From assembly GCA_024400415.1 (NCBI GenBank), contig JAKSMS010000003.1, positions 1 to 64,000 on the forward strand: a stretch of 64,000 nucleotides of DNA, in the 5' to 3' direction. The stretch is from Bacteroidales bacterium. Its GTDB lineage: Bacteria > Bacteroidota > Bacteroidia > Bacteroidales > P3. Shown one piece after another: positions 36,086 to 43,641 of this stretch. Numbering within the stretch: position 1 is the stretch's first letter; every line of letters begins with the position of its first letter. The notes beneath the pieces were generated by a model, which did no database searches, was not told where the DNA came from, and saw only the letters and a list, made by a program, of their open reading frames with translations. A program made the position numbers and the translations under genes.

Positions 36086-36609
36086 TTCTGAGCTTCCTTC
36101 TGTTTATCGTGTTCGGCTTTCTTGGCTTTGAGTTCGTCTACATAGGTCTCCAACTTGGCCGTCAGCTTGTTGCCTACTGAATGTACAGGTTCGAAGAATA
36201 GTGACTCCTCTTGAACCGATGGGGTGATGAGTTCCTCTTTCTCATCGATAAGCATCACGTAGTTGATCAATACGGCCAGTATGCATACCACTTTGGCAAA
36301 ACCTAAAGCGGCACCAAGCAGCTTGTTCATGAATCCGGCATGTACCAGTTTCACAAATCCTTCTAGGGCGCGGCCCAAGACTCTCGAAAGCAGGATGACG
36401 CCGACAAAAAGGATGAAGAATGCCACTAGGATGGTGCCGGAACCATCGATAGGGAGAATGTCGGCCACCAGTTTGGCAAAGCGGATGGCTATGTAGCAGC
36501 CGGCCACGATGCCGGCTAGCGCTGCTATCTCAAAAATCAGTCCTCTCTTATATCCTTTATATATATAGTAGGCGAGAGGTACGGCTAGTAGTAGGTCTAA
36601 GAAATTCAT
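36082..36609 (-). CDS. CvpA-family membrane protein
   Basis: 175 residues with four membrane segments (FLDLLLAVPLAYYIYKG; IFEIAALAGIVAGCYIAIRF; TILVAFFILFVGVILLSRVL; LLGAALGFAKVVCILAVLIN) and a charged C-tail ending KAKKAEHDKQKEAQK. E. coli CvpA is needed for colicin V production and resistance to some envelope stresses, but its molecular action is unknown. The stop overlaps the dus start. Confidence 0.9.
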   Translation of the reverse strand: MNFLDLLLAVPLAYYIYKGYKRGLIFEIAALAGIVAGCYIAIRFAKLVADILPIDGSGTILVAFFILFVGVILLSRVLGRALEGFVKLVHAGFMNKLLGAALGFAKVVCILAVLINYVMLIDEKEELITPSVQEESLFFEPVHSVGNKLTAKLETYVDELKAKKAEHDKQKEAQK

Positions 36610-36619
36610 ATGAACATAT

Positions 36620-36657
36620 AAAAAATGAAAAATGGGACTCTCGTTAGAGGCGTCCCA
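36620..36657 (-). terminator. Terminator after the PAP2 gene
   Basis: On the reverse strand, TGGGAC (arm at 36652-36657) pairs with GTCCCA (36633-36638) across a 13-base loop, followed by TTTTTCATTTTTT. It separates the nrnA-PAP2 run from cvpA. Confidence 0.65.
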
Positions 36658-36730
36658 CTTTCAAATACATCTTGAAATAAGTAAGCACGCCTAAGTGTAC
36701 GCATTTTTTCTAAAAAAGTTTCAAAAAATG

Positions 36731-37357
36731 CTATTTTTTTTCTTCTTTTTTTTGAGTTATGCTTATTTTTGTTGATTTTCTGTTGGTTATAGTCTGCTGG
36801 AGTTTTTCTACTACCAGCCACGATACTACGCCTAATCCGAGTCCGAGTAGCCCGCCGCAGATCACGTCGCCAGGGTAGTGCTTGCCCAAATAGGGTCTGG
36901 AGTACATCACGGCAAGTGCCCATACCCATAGTCCGATTCCCAGCCAGTATCGCTTGGTCTTGCGCGGAATCTGGCGGCACCTCAGGTAGAAGAACATGGC
37001 CAAGGCGGCGATGTTGGCTGCATGGCTCGACACGAAACCATATTGTCCGCCGCAATGGGTGTGATACATTCTCACGCCCTCAAGCGCGTGGCACGGCCTT
37101 AGTCGGCATACTACGTCCTTGAAGCACATTACCGAGATGCGGTCGCCGAGCAGGAAGCACAGTCCGATGCCTAATATCAGCAGCCACCAGTTCTCGTTGG
37201 GATTCTTCTTTATGGAGTAGGTGAGCAGGGCAGTCAGCACTATGGCCCAAGACCAACCCTGGCTCAGTGTCCAGAGTATCCAGTCTGCCACAAGGCAGTG
37301 GTGGCTGTTTATCCACCAGAATGCCTGAGTGTCCCAGTCGATCAGTCTCTCCAACAT
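36731..37357 (-). CDS. PAP2-family membrane phosphatase
   Basis: 208 residues with about six membrane segments. The phosphatase motif is complete: KDVVCRLRP (KX6RP), GFVSSHAANIAAL (PSGH equivalent, here SSHA) and SRPYLGKHYPGD (SRX5HX3D). Known relatives dephosphorylate undecaprenyl pyrophosphate, phosphatidate or PGP. It starts within the obg stop (TAATG). The C-terminal Lys/Gln-rich tail runs to the stop just before an AT hairpin. The lipid substrate is unknown. Confidence 0.9.
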   Translation of the reverse strand: MLERLIDWDTQAFWWINSHHCLVADWILWTLSQGWSWAIVLTALLTYSIKKNPNENWWLLILGIGLCFLLGDRISVMCFKDVVCRLRPCHALEGVRMYHTHCGGQYGFVSSHAANIAALAMFFYLRCRQIPRKTKRYWLGIGLWVWALAVMYSRPYLGKHYPGDVICGGLLGLGLGVVSWLVVEKLQQTITNRKSTKISITQKKEEKK

Positions 37358-38349
37358 TATTCGGCGGTTATTTTATCCATAAGGCGGTCTTTCAGTTCGG
37401 CGATTCCCATGCCGGTAACGGCACTGATAAAGATGGTCTCAATGCCTTTGGGCAGGTGCCGCTTGAGCTGCTTGATCATCGTCTCGTCGAGCATGTCGCA
37501 CTTGGTGACGGCCAGCAGGCGCTGCTTGTCGAGCAGTTCCGGATTATATTTCTTGAGCTCGTCGAGCAGGATATGGTATTCTTTTGCGATCTCCAGCTTT
37601 TCGCAACTTACCATAAAGAGCAGCACTGAGTTGCGCTCAATATGGCGGAGGAATCTCAGTCCGAGACCCTTGCCCTCGGCGGCACCTTCTATGATGCCGG
37701 GAATGTCGGCAATGCAGAACGACTTGTCGTCGCGATATTTCACTATACCGAGGTTTGGCACCATGGTGGTGAATGGGTAGTCGGCAATTTCTGGCTTGGC
37801 GGCGCTTACCACGCTAAGCAGCGTGCTCTTGCCGGCATTGGGGAATCCAACCAGTCCTACGTCGGCCAGCACTTTGAGCTCGATGATGATCCATTTCTCT
37901 ATGGCGGGTTCTCCTGGCTGGGCATAGCGAGGGGTTCGGTTGGTCGGCGATTTAAAGTGGTCGTTGCCCAAACCGCCGCGGCCGCCTTTGGCGATGATGA
38001 TTTCCTGGCCGTCCTCGGTCACTTCGCCTAGGATTTCTCCCGTTTCGGCATCACGGCATACGCAGCCCAACGGCACGTCCAGAATCTGGTCCATGCCTGT
38101 TCTGCCCGTGCAGAGGTTTTCTCCGCCATGTTCGCCATCTTCGGCAAACACATGCTTGGTGTATTTTAGGTGCAGCAGCGTCCATCGTTGGCTGTTGCCG
38201 CGCAGTATGACGTGGCCGCCTCTGCCGCCATCTCCACCGTCGGGGCCGGCTTTGGCGTTGTATTTCACTCTCAAGAGGTGGGCCGAACCGGCGCCGCCTT
38301 TGCCTGAGCGGATGAATATCTTTACGTAGTCTACAAAATTACTTGCCAT
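37357..38349 (-). CDS. obg: GTPase Obg
   Basis: 330 residues. A ribosome-associated GTPase of large-subunit assembly and stress control. The Obg fold is Gly-rich ([29 protein letters not shown]). G1 is GFPNAGKST (~residue 165), G3 [16 protein letters not shown], and G4 TKCD. It lacks the C-terminal OCT domain of longer Obg proteins, as is usual in this phylum. It follows adk after 75 bases that hold a GC-rich hairpin. Confidence 0.96.
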   Translation of the reverse strand: MASNFVDYVKIFIRSGKGGAGSAHLLRVKYNAKAGPDGGDGGRGGHVILRGNSQRWTLLHLKYTKHVFAEDGEHGGENLCTGRTGMDQILDVPLGCVCRDAETGEILGEVTEDGQEIIIAKGGRGGLGNDHFKSPTNRTPRYAQPGEPAIEKWIIIELKVLADVGLVGFPNAGKSTLLSVVSAAKPEIADYPFTTMVPNLGIVKYRDDKSFCIADIPGIIEGAAEGKGLGLRFLRHIERNSVLLFMVSCEKLEIAKEYHILLDELKKYNPELLDKQRLLAVTKCDMLDETMIKQLKRHLPKGIETIFISAVTGMGIAELKDRLMDKITAE

Positions 38350-38377
38350 CTTTCTATATATGTTTTCTTTTTCTTAG

Positions 38378-38409
38378 AAGGGGAGGGCGCCGCTAAGCGC
38401 CAACCCCTT
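38378..38409. repeat. GC-rich palindrome between adk and obg
   Basis: AAGGGG and CCCCTT ends enclose a GGCGC / GCGCC inner stem with a 6-base loop and a 2-base internal mismatch. No T tract follows on the reverse strand, so it is not a canonical terminator. It could be an mRNA-stability or processing hairpin inside the operon. Confidence 0.5.
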
Positions 38410-38424
38410 GATGGTAGGAAGTGG

Positions 38425-38988
38425 TTAGCGCTTCTCTACCTCTGCTATGATGTTTGCGGAGATTTCCTCTACCTTGCCAAGGCCGTTGATCTTTACGCAC
38501 TTACCCTGCTTCTCGTAGTATGCTGCTACTGGAAGGGTCTCAGCCTCATAGGTCTTCAGACGATTCTTGATGGTCTCCTCGTTGTCGTCGCTGCGGCCGC
38601 TAACCTTAGCGCGCTCAAGCATGCGGCGTACGAGTTCGTCCTTAGGCACGTCGAGCTGAACCATGCAGGTCACGCTGCGGTTGTGCTTAGCCATGAGCTG
38701 GTCGAGCACCTCGGCCTGGGCCACGTTGCGTGGGAAACCGTCGAAGAGGATTCCCTGGGTGTCCTTAGCGATAGCGTTGTCGATCATTTCGATAACGATG
38801 TCGTTGCTAACGAGTGCGCCGCTGTCCATGATGCTCTTGATCTTCTTGCCGAGTTCGGTCTGCTCAGCGATTTCCTTGCGAAGGAGGTCGCCGGTTGAGA
38901 TGTGGTTGAGTTTGAATTTTTCTACCAGGAGGTCACTCTGGGTGCCTTTGCCAGCGCCTGGTGCGCCAAAAAGAACGATGTTAAGCAT
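38425..38988 (-). CDS. adk: Adenylate kinase
   Basis: 187 residues. It converts ATP and AMP to two ADP. The P-loop is FGAPGAGKGTQSDLL, the AMP/lid region contains LFDGFPRNVAQAEVLDQLM, and RMLERAKVSGRSDDNEETI follows. This is the short form without a zinc-binding LID. It lies 33 bases after the first FKBP gene in the run read from nrnA to PAP2. Confidence 0.96.
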   Translation of the reverse strand: MLNIVLFGAPGAGKGTQSDLLVEKFKLNHISTGDLLRKEIAEQTELGKKIKSIMDSGALVSNDIVIEMIDNAIAKDTQGILFDGFPRNVAQAEVLDQLMAKHNRSVTCMVQLDVPKDELVRRMLERAKVSGRSDDNEETIKNRLKTYEAETLPVAAYYEKQGKCVKINGLGKVEEISANIIAEVEKR

Positions 38989-39021
38989 TGTGTTATGTTT
39001 TTATCTATTTGGTTCGATTGG

Positions 39022-39861
39022 TTATTTTACTTCTACGATGGTGATGTCGAATCTCAGTGGCGAGAATGGTGCGATGGAACCGTCTGGGCTACCGTTGGCG
39101 CCGTAGCCGAGTGCTGATGGGAAGATGGCGGTGAGTTCGGTGCCTTCGGGCATTCCGTCAACGGCCTTCTGCCAGCCAGGGATAAGGCCCATCTGGCCTA
39201 CAACGTAGCTGAGAGGCTCTCTGCCGTTCTCGATGCTTGAGTCGAAAATGGTGCCGTCGAGCAGGCGTCCGGTATAGTGCATCTTTACGGATTTTCCGTT
39301 GGCCACCTTAGGACCGTTGCCTTTCTTGTTTACGATTACGAAGAGGCCTTCTTCGGTAGGCTTGGCGGTAATGCCGTTCTCCTCGATATAGGCGTCAAGA
39401 CGAGCTGGTTCGGAGATTCTCAGGCTGTCCATCTCGCGCATCATGTCGTCCATGCTTTTGAGCTGGGTGATGGTGATGTCGAAGGTCATCTTCATGCCCT
39501 GGTCTGCCACGTAGGTAGGAGGCAGCATGCGTGGACCGTAGTATTTTGCCATGGAGTCGGCCTCTACGGTAATTACGGCATGGTCGCCAGCGTGGAGCTG
39601 CATCAGGCAGTCGTTGAGGTCGCCCTCATACTGTGGCTTGGTCACCTGGAAGAGCAGCGATGGATGTCCGAGATTGTTGGACAGATCTTGGTCGTTGAAT
39701 TTCATCGACACCTCGCCGTACACGAGGTCGCCCTCTACCACCTGGCGTCCCTCTGGGTTTGTGCTCAGGATGTTGATGTTCGACGTCTTGTCGTTGTTGC
39801 ATGCGGTGGTCATGCAGGCGGCAGCCATCACTACGGCTGCCAGTTTCAATACTTTGTTCAT
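39022..39861 (-). CDS. FKBP-type peptidyl-prolyl isomerase lipoprotein (catalytic residues kept)
   Basis: 279 residues, lipoprotein (VLKLAAVVMAAACMTTAC followed by NNDK). An N-terminal periplasmic domain is followed by a C-terminal FKBP domain of ~100 residues: VKMHYTGRLLDGTIFDSS (FD pair), YVVGQMGLIPGWQKAVDGM (VI, W) and YG in ALGYGANGS. All main FKBP active-site residues are present, so it should isomerise prolyl bonds in the periplasm or at the outer membrane. It is the third of three tandem FKBP genes in transcription order. Confidence 0.92.
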   Translation of the reverse strand: MNKVLKLAAVVMAAACMTTACNNDKTSNINILSTNPEGRQVVEGDLVYGEVSMKFNDQDLSNNLGHPSLLFQVTKPQYEGDLNDCLMQLHAGDHAVITVEADSMAKYYGPRMLPPTYVADQGMKMTFDITITQLKSMDDMMREMDSLRISEPARLDAYIEENGITAKPTEEGLFVIVNKKGNGPKVANGKSVKMHYTGRLLDGTIFDSSIENGREPLSYVVGQMGLIPGWQKAVDGMPEGTELTAIFPSALGYGANGSPDGSIAPFSPLRFDITIVEVK

Positions 39862-39891
39862 ATCTTTACTTATTTTTTGATTTCGTTTTTT

Positions 39892-40791
39892 TTATCTTAC
39901 CTCGAGAATCTGAATCTTGATCACGAGCGGCTCGTAAGGGCCGATGTCTTCTCTGAATCCTTGTGCGCCGTAGGCCAGGCTAGAAGGGATGATGAGGGTT
40001 ACCTCGCTGCCTTGAGTCTGACCCATCAGGCCTTTCGACCATCCTTCGATGAATTGGATGTCTCCCACGGTATAGGCGAGGGGCTTATACTTTCTGTTGG
40101 GATTCAGCACGCCTGCTTCCTTGGCCACCTCTTCTTCGCTGGTGTTGTAGAGGGTTCCGTCGAGCAGATAGCCAGAGTAGTTGAGCTTCACCTGGCGGCC
40201 GGTTTCGATAGCCTTGCCGTTGCCCTTCTTGGTCACTATTACGTAGAGGCCGGTCGAGTCGGGCTGCTCTTCAATCTCGTTGTCGGCTATGTATTGGGCT
40301 ATGCGGTCGTTCTCAATCATCATTGGGTACATCTGGTTCTCCAGCTCCTGGTCCAGTTCCTCCTTGCTGATGATGTCGAGGGCGGTGACTTCATAGTAGA
40401 ATTTCATCTTCTTGCCGCACTTGTAGTTTTGCGGCATCATGTCGGGGAAGAATTTGGCCACCGAGTCGGCCTCTACGGCAAAGACGGCCTTGTCGCCATT
40501 GTGCATCATCATGATGCCCTCTGGCAGGTCGCCGTCGAAGAGCGGCGTCCTCACGTTGTAGCGCATGGCTGAAAGTCCTGAGTCGAGCACCACGTCCTCA
40601 AGCGAGAGCTTGATGTTGCAGATCAGCGCATCGCCCATCATTACCTGCTGGTTGTGTTCGTTCAGCGATTCAAATTTGTAGTGCAGACCACTAGGGGTTT
40701 TCTCAAAGCCCTTGATGTCGGAATGGTTGCATCCCACCGTCATCAGGGCAATTGCCATCGTCAAGACGGCCCATTTCAGAGAAGTTTTCAT
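39892..40791 (-). CDS. FKBP-type lipoprotein, partly altered active site
   Basis: 299 residues, lipoprotein (TSLKWAVLTMAIALMTVGC then NHSD). N-terminal domain similar in plan to the next copy. The C-terminal FKBP domain VKLNYSGYLLDGTLYNTS has YN where catalytic FKBPs have FD; YTVGDIQFIEGWSKGLM keeps the W; LAYGAQGF keeps the Y. A reduced or chaperone-only role is plausible. A ~13-residue insertion follows the YN strand (EEEVAKEAGVLNPN). Confidence 0.9.
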   Translation of the reverse strand: MKTSLKWAVLTMAIALMTVGCNHSDIKGFEKTPSGLHYKFESLNEHNQQVMMGDALICNIKLSLEDVVLDSGLSAMRYNVRTPLFDGDLPEGIMMMHNGDKAVFAVEADSVAKFFPDMMPQNYKCGKKMKFYYEVTALDIISKEELDQELENQMYPMMIENDRIAQYIADNEIEEQPDSTGLYVIVTKKGNGKAIETGRQVKLNYSGYLLDGTLYNTSEEEVAKEAGVLNPNRKYKPLAYTVGDIQFIEGWSKGLMGQTQGSEVTLIIPSSLAYGAQGFREDIGPYEPLVIKIQILEVR

Positions 40792-40821
40792 TTTCTTTAT
40801 TTGGTTTAATATTCTTTTCGT

Positions 40822-41331
40822 CTATTTTACTGTCAGGTCTAATACAAGCACCATTCGGGTGCTAATCTGGTCGCCGTCGCCTACTACGCCGTAGGCCATG
40901 GCCGAAGGGATGATCACCTTGGCCTTGCTGCCATGCGTGAGGCTCTTGAGCGCCGTCTCGAGGCCGGCAATCGCCTGGCCGCGACCCATTATCACCATGT
41001 CTTCGGCCTTTTCGTATAGCACCTTGCCGGTGAGCGTCTCCAGCCGGTATTCCACATTCACGCATTCCTCGTTCTGCAGCTCCTTCCCGTTGCCCTTCTG
41101 GTATTCCCACAGGCGGGTTCCGTTGTTCAGCTTCTGCATCTTCCATCCCCTGCGTCCGATGTAGGAGTCTATCTCGTTCTCCTCCGAACTGGCAAAGTAT
41201 TTGTTGGCGTTGATCATGTTTTCCTTCAGCGGGTCGCCCTGTTGCTGCTGCACGTCCACCACCGGAGGCTCGCCGCAGGCGGCCATTAGGGCGGCAAGTG
41301 CCGTGGTGAATAATATGCTCTTTATCTGCAT
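40822..41331 (-). CDS. Divergent FKBP-like lipoprotein, active site largely lost
   Basis: 169 residues, lipoprotein with a QSILFTTALAALMAAC-like signal (MQIKSILFTTALAALMAAC). The FKBP-like domain VNVEYRLETLTGKVLYEKAE lacks the FD pair, MVIMGRGQAIAGLETAL has L in place of W, and AMAYGVVGDGDQ retains YG. Probably a non-catalytic chaperone or binding domain. The start overlaps the 3' end of nrnA by 10 bases, so translation is coupled. Confidence 0.85.
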   Translation of the reverse strand: MQIKSILFTTALAALMAACGEPPVVDVQQQQGDPLKENMINANKYFASSEENEIDSYIGRRGWKMQKLNNGTRLWEYQKGNGKELQNEECVNVEYRLETLTGKVLYEKAEDMVIMGRGQAIAGLETALKSLTHGSKAKVIIPSAMAYGVVGDGDQISTRMVLVLDLTVK

Positions 41332-42362
41332 ACGAATACCTCCTCTAACTTTTGGCAGGTCTGGTCCAGCGTCCAGCCCGTGCAGGTGGCGCCAGAGGCC
41401 TTGGTGTGTCCGCCGCCTCCAAAGTGCGTGCGGGCTATCTGGTTCACGTCCACGTCATATTTCGAGCGCAGGCTAACCTTCGTTCTGCCGGGTTCTTCCC
41501 TTACCAGCGCGCCAACCTCTATCACCTTCATCTTGAGCGTGTAGCTCACCAGGCCTTCTAGCTCGGCCGACGTGATGTGGCCGTTCTTGAGGTCGTCCAT
41601 CGAGAAATAGAAGTAGGCGAACTTCTTTTCTTTGAATATCTTGAGCCGGTTGCAGATGGCCCAGCCCCAGAACTTCATCTTGTCTATCGAGAAAGTGTTG
41701 TCGATATGGTTGTGTATGTCGGCAGCGCCGATGCCGTATTCCACCAGCTTGGCGGCGGCATTGTATACCGATGGGTCTTCGTTGCTAAAGGCAAAGCTTC
41801 CGGTGTCGGTGCAGATGCCGTTGTAGAGGCATCGTGCGGCATCTCGGCTCATACATGTCTCGCCGTAGCAGGCAGTTAGGGTCCAGTACACCAGTTCGCA
41901 GGCGCTAGAGAGCTCGGGCACGCTCACCATCACGTCTATCAGCTCCGTGTCTGGGCCGTGGTGGTGGTCCATCATCAGCTTCTTGGCTGGAGAGGCGGAT
42001 AGGGCGTCGCAAAGGCAGTCCACGCGTGGCGCCGTGTTGAAGTCCACACAGATCACCAGGTCGGCCGTAGCGAGGGAGTGCTCGCAAGCCTCACGCTCCA
42101 TGTCGCCGCTGAGCACTAGGCTGGCTCCGGGGAGGTATCTGAACGTGTCGGGAACTCCGTTGGGCAGGATAGGGGTGATGCTTTTTCGGCACATGCCGTC
42201 CGACCCTGAAAAAAGTTTGTTGAGTATGTGGTAGGTGCCGAGCAGCGAGCCCACGGCGTCGCCGTCTGCATTGGTATGAGATATGATGGCGATGTTTCGT
42301 GCATCACAGATAGTGCGTGTAACCTTCTCTATCAGAGTTTGGTCGAGTGTTGGCATGTTCAT
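41322..42362 (-). CDS. nrnA: DHH-family oligoribonuclease / pAp phosphatase (NrnA)
   Basis: 346 residues. It degrades short RNA and dephosphorylates pAp. DHH-domain motifs are IAIISHTNADGDAVGSLL, VDFNTAPRVD, MMDHHHGPDTE (DHH) and NGICTDTGSFAFSNEDP. The DHHA1 tail is GGGHTKASGA. All Mn-ligand motifs are present. It is the first gene of a reverse run ending with the PAP2 gene, with a -7 element 24 bases upstream and repeat copy 3 farther off. Confidence 0.92.
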   Translation of the reverse strand: MNMPTLDQTLIEKVTRTICDARNIAIISHTNADGDAVGSLLGTYHILNKLFSGSDGMCRKSITPILPNGVPDTFRYLPGASLVLSGDMEREACEHSLATADLVICVDFNTAPRVDCLCDALSASPAKKLMMDHHHGPDTELIDVMVSVPELSSACELVYWTLTACYGETCMSRDAARCLYNGICTDTGSFAFSNEDPSVYNAAAKLVEYGIGAADIHNHIDNTFSIDKMKFWGWAICNRLKIFKEKKFAYFYFSMDDLKNGHITSAELEGLVSYTLKMKVIEVGALVREEPGRTKVSLRSKYDVDVNQIARTHFGGGGHTKASGATCTGWTLDQTCQKLEEVFVCR

Positions 42363-42385
42363 TAGGCGTGCATATTTTTCGAGTG

Positions 42386-42393
42386 CAAAGGTA
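42386..42393 (-). promoter_or_regulatory. -7 element of the nrnA promoter
   Basis: TACCTTTG on the reverse strand, 23 bases before the ATG. The -33 element is not at the usual distance. Confidence 0.45.
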
Positions 42394-42525
42394 CTAATAT
42401 TTTTTAATATATGATAGTCTTAAATAAAAAAAAGATTCTAAGGCTTGCCATTCCTCCTTTTGCCCTTCTATATTCACCACCCGCTGCCGCAATGTATCTA
42501 GGGGTATCCCATTTCAATATTATTT

Positions 42526-42634
42526 GGTTCATATGTGCTATATTTGTGCTATATATGTGCTATATATGTCCTATTCTATAGAGATAGCAGATATATAGCA
42601 CATATATAGCACATATATAGCACATATGAGTCAT
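42526..42634. repeat. Palindromic 11-bp-unit interspersed repeat, copy 3 (inverted)
   Basis: Three units of TGTGCTATATT/TGTGCTATATA, then TGTCCTATTCTATAGAGATAG, then three inverse units and TATGAGTCATTTAA. Its centre is the reverse complement of the centre of copy 1, so this copy is flipped. It shares the GGTTCATATGTGC end with copy 2, and the ~25 bases after the last unit resemble those after copy 2. Confidence 0.9.
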
Positions 42635-42911
42635 TTAATATCCAGCTATGGTTTAGTAACTATATGTACGTTAGTTTGTTATGTTCGTTGTTGTGATGAT
42701 GGCTCTTGGGTGTCAGATTTCGGATTTTAGCTCGATCGATGGCTGGGATGTTTCCAGCGGGCAGTGGGGGGCGGGGGGAGGCTGTCTTAATAGAAAAATA
42801 GGGGACGAGAGTGGCTGTGATGGGAACCATGATTCGGTGTTAAAGTGTGTAATATTTGTTGTATTATTTTTGTTTTTTCAAGTTTTTTTTATATATATTT
42901 AAAAAAAAGTG

Positions 42912-42919
42912 TATCTTTG
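42912..42919 (+). promoter_or_regulatory. -7 element for the secreted-protein / T9SS cargo pair
   Basis: TATCTTTG. The -33 position carries TTAT in a T-rich run, so the match is partial. A start near 42926 would give a leader of about 240 bases. Confidence 0.5.
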
Positions 42920-42932
42920 CAGAAAATTGAGT

Positions 42933-43043
42933 AGAGTCAAAAAAATGCGAAAAGTTGAGATTTTAATGCCGATTCTTAAAAAAAATAGTTAAAAGTAGTT
43001 AAAATATGTTAACAAAAGTAACCAAAACGCCATTTTTGACTCT
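42933..43043 (+). other. Possible long-range stem in the leader RNA
   Basis: AGAGTCAAAAAAATG (42933-42947) and CATTTTTGACTCT (43031-43043) can pair over 11-13 bases (with two unpaired A), close to the predicted 5' end of the leader. No known riboswitch motif is recognised. Confidence 0.35.
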
Positions 43044-43165
43044 TGATAGTGAAAGGGAAAAAATATTGAATGCGCTTTGAGCGATAAAAAGATTGAAATC
43101 GAAGAAGCAAAAAAACGAAAAAAACGAAGTTGAAATAAACAGAAAATAATAAAATAATTATAACT

Positions 43166-43618
43166 ATGAAAAAATTATTGATCATCGCAGCTGTTGCTCT
43201 GTTGGGTGCTACCCAGCTAAAGGCTCAGGATTGTACCGAGATCTGTCTGCCGTTCTTCAACAACGACATGGAGGCCTTGAACAACTATCCTGCTCCAAAA
43301 CTAGAGTTCCGCTGTAATTTCAGCAAGCACGCACTCTATGTGACTGATTCGGTGCAGCCGGGCTGCCCAGTGTTTGACCTTTCGGAACTGACCAACAAGA
43401 TGACTGGCCAGCATCCAGACCAGAACATGGCCGTCGACCTGATGCATCTGAGCTATTACACTTACAATTTTGAGTTCTTCCAGCACAAGTCGTACTACAC
43501 CCATGTGTATTTCCGCACTCCGGGTTCGGACCATCGCTATCTGGGCGTTCGCGACGTGAATGAGATCTTTGCGCTCTGCGACAAGGATGCAGTCGATGCA
43601 GCTACTAACAAGAAATAA
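43166..43618 (+). CDS. Small secreted protein of unknown function
   Basis: 150 residues. Clear signal peptide (KKLLIIAAVALLGATQLKAQ), then a mature part with four cysteines (QDCTEICLPF, FRCNF, PGCPVF) and an acidic-aromatic middle (LMHLSYYTYNFEFFQHKSYY). The family is not recognised. It shares a leader and probably a transcript with the T9SS cargo 23 bases downstream, so it may be a partner or cofactor of that protein. Confidence 0.75.
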   Translation: MKKLLIIAAVALLGATQLKAQDCTEICLPFFNNDMEALNNYPAPKLEFRCNFSKHALYVTDSVQPGCPVFDLSELTNKMTGQHPDQNMAVDLMHLSYYTYNFEFFQHKSYYTHVYFRTPGSDHRYLGVRDVNEIFALCDKDAVDAATNKK

Positions 43619-43641
43619 TAATCATTGAAATACTAAGCCTT

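Larger units (their letters stand above)
42394..43165. other. Long divergent intergenic region before the secreted-protein genes
   Basis: 803 bases between the nrnA and secreted-protein starts. It holds repeat copy 3, then a stretch without genes (a 73-codon frame at 42681-42902 looks fortuitous), a forward promoter -7 element and a long AT-rich leader with a possible long-range stem. Confidence 0.6.

Noticed and set aside
36606..37055. A 149-residue reverse frame over the PAP2 gene end
   Set aside because: Other-frame shadow; the PAP2 frame carries the full phosphatase motif.
39277..40572. A 431-residue forward frame over the FKBP genes
   Set aside because: Antisense shadow; the reverse-strand FKBP lipoproteins are clear.
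2965..42634. Tandem 11-base repeats as a CRISPR array
   Set aside because: The units are contiguous without spacers and arranged as palindromes; no cas genes are present.
42681..42902. A 73-residue forward frame between nrnA and the secreted gene
   Set aside because: Low-complexity ends, no start context and it runs into the promoter; unlikely to be coding.
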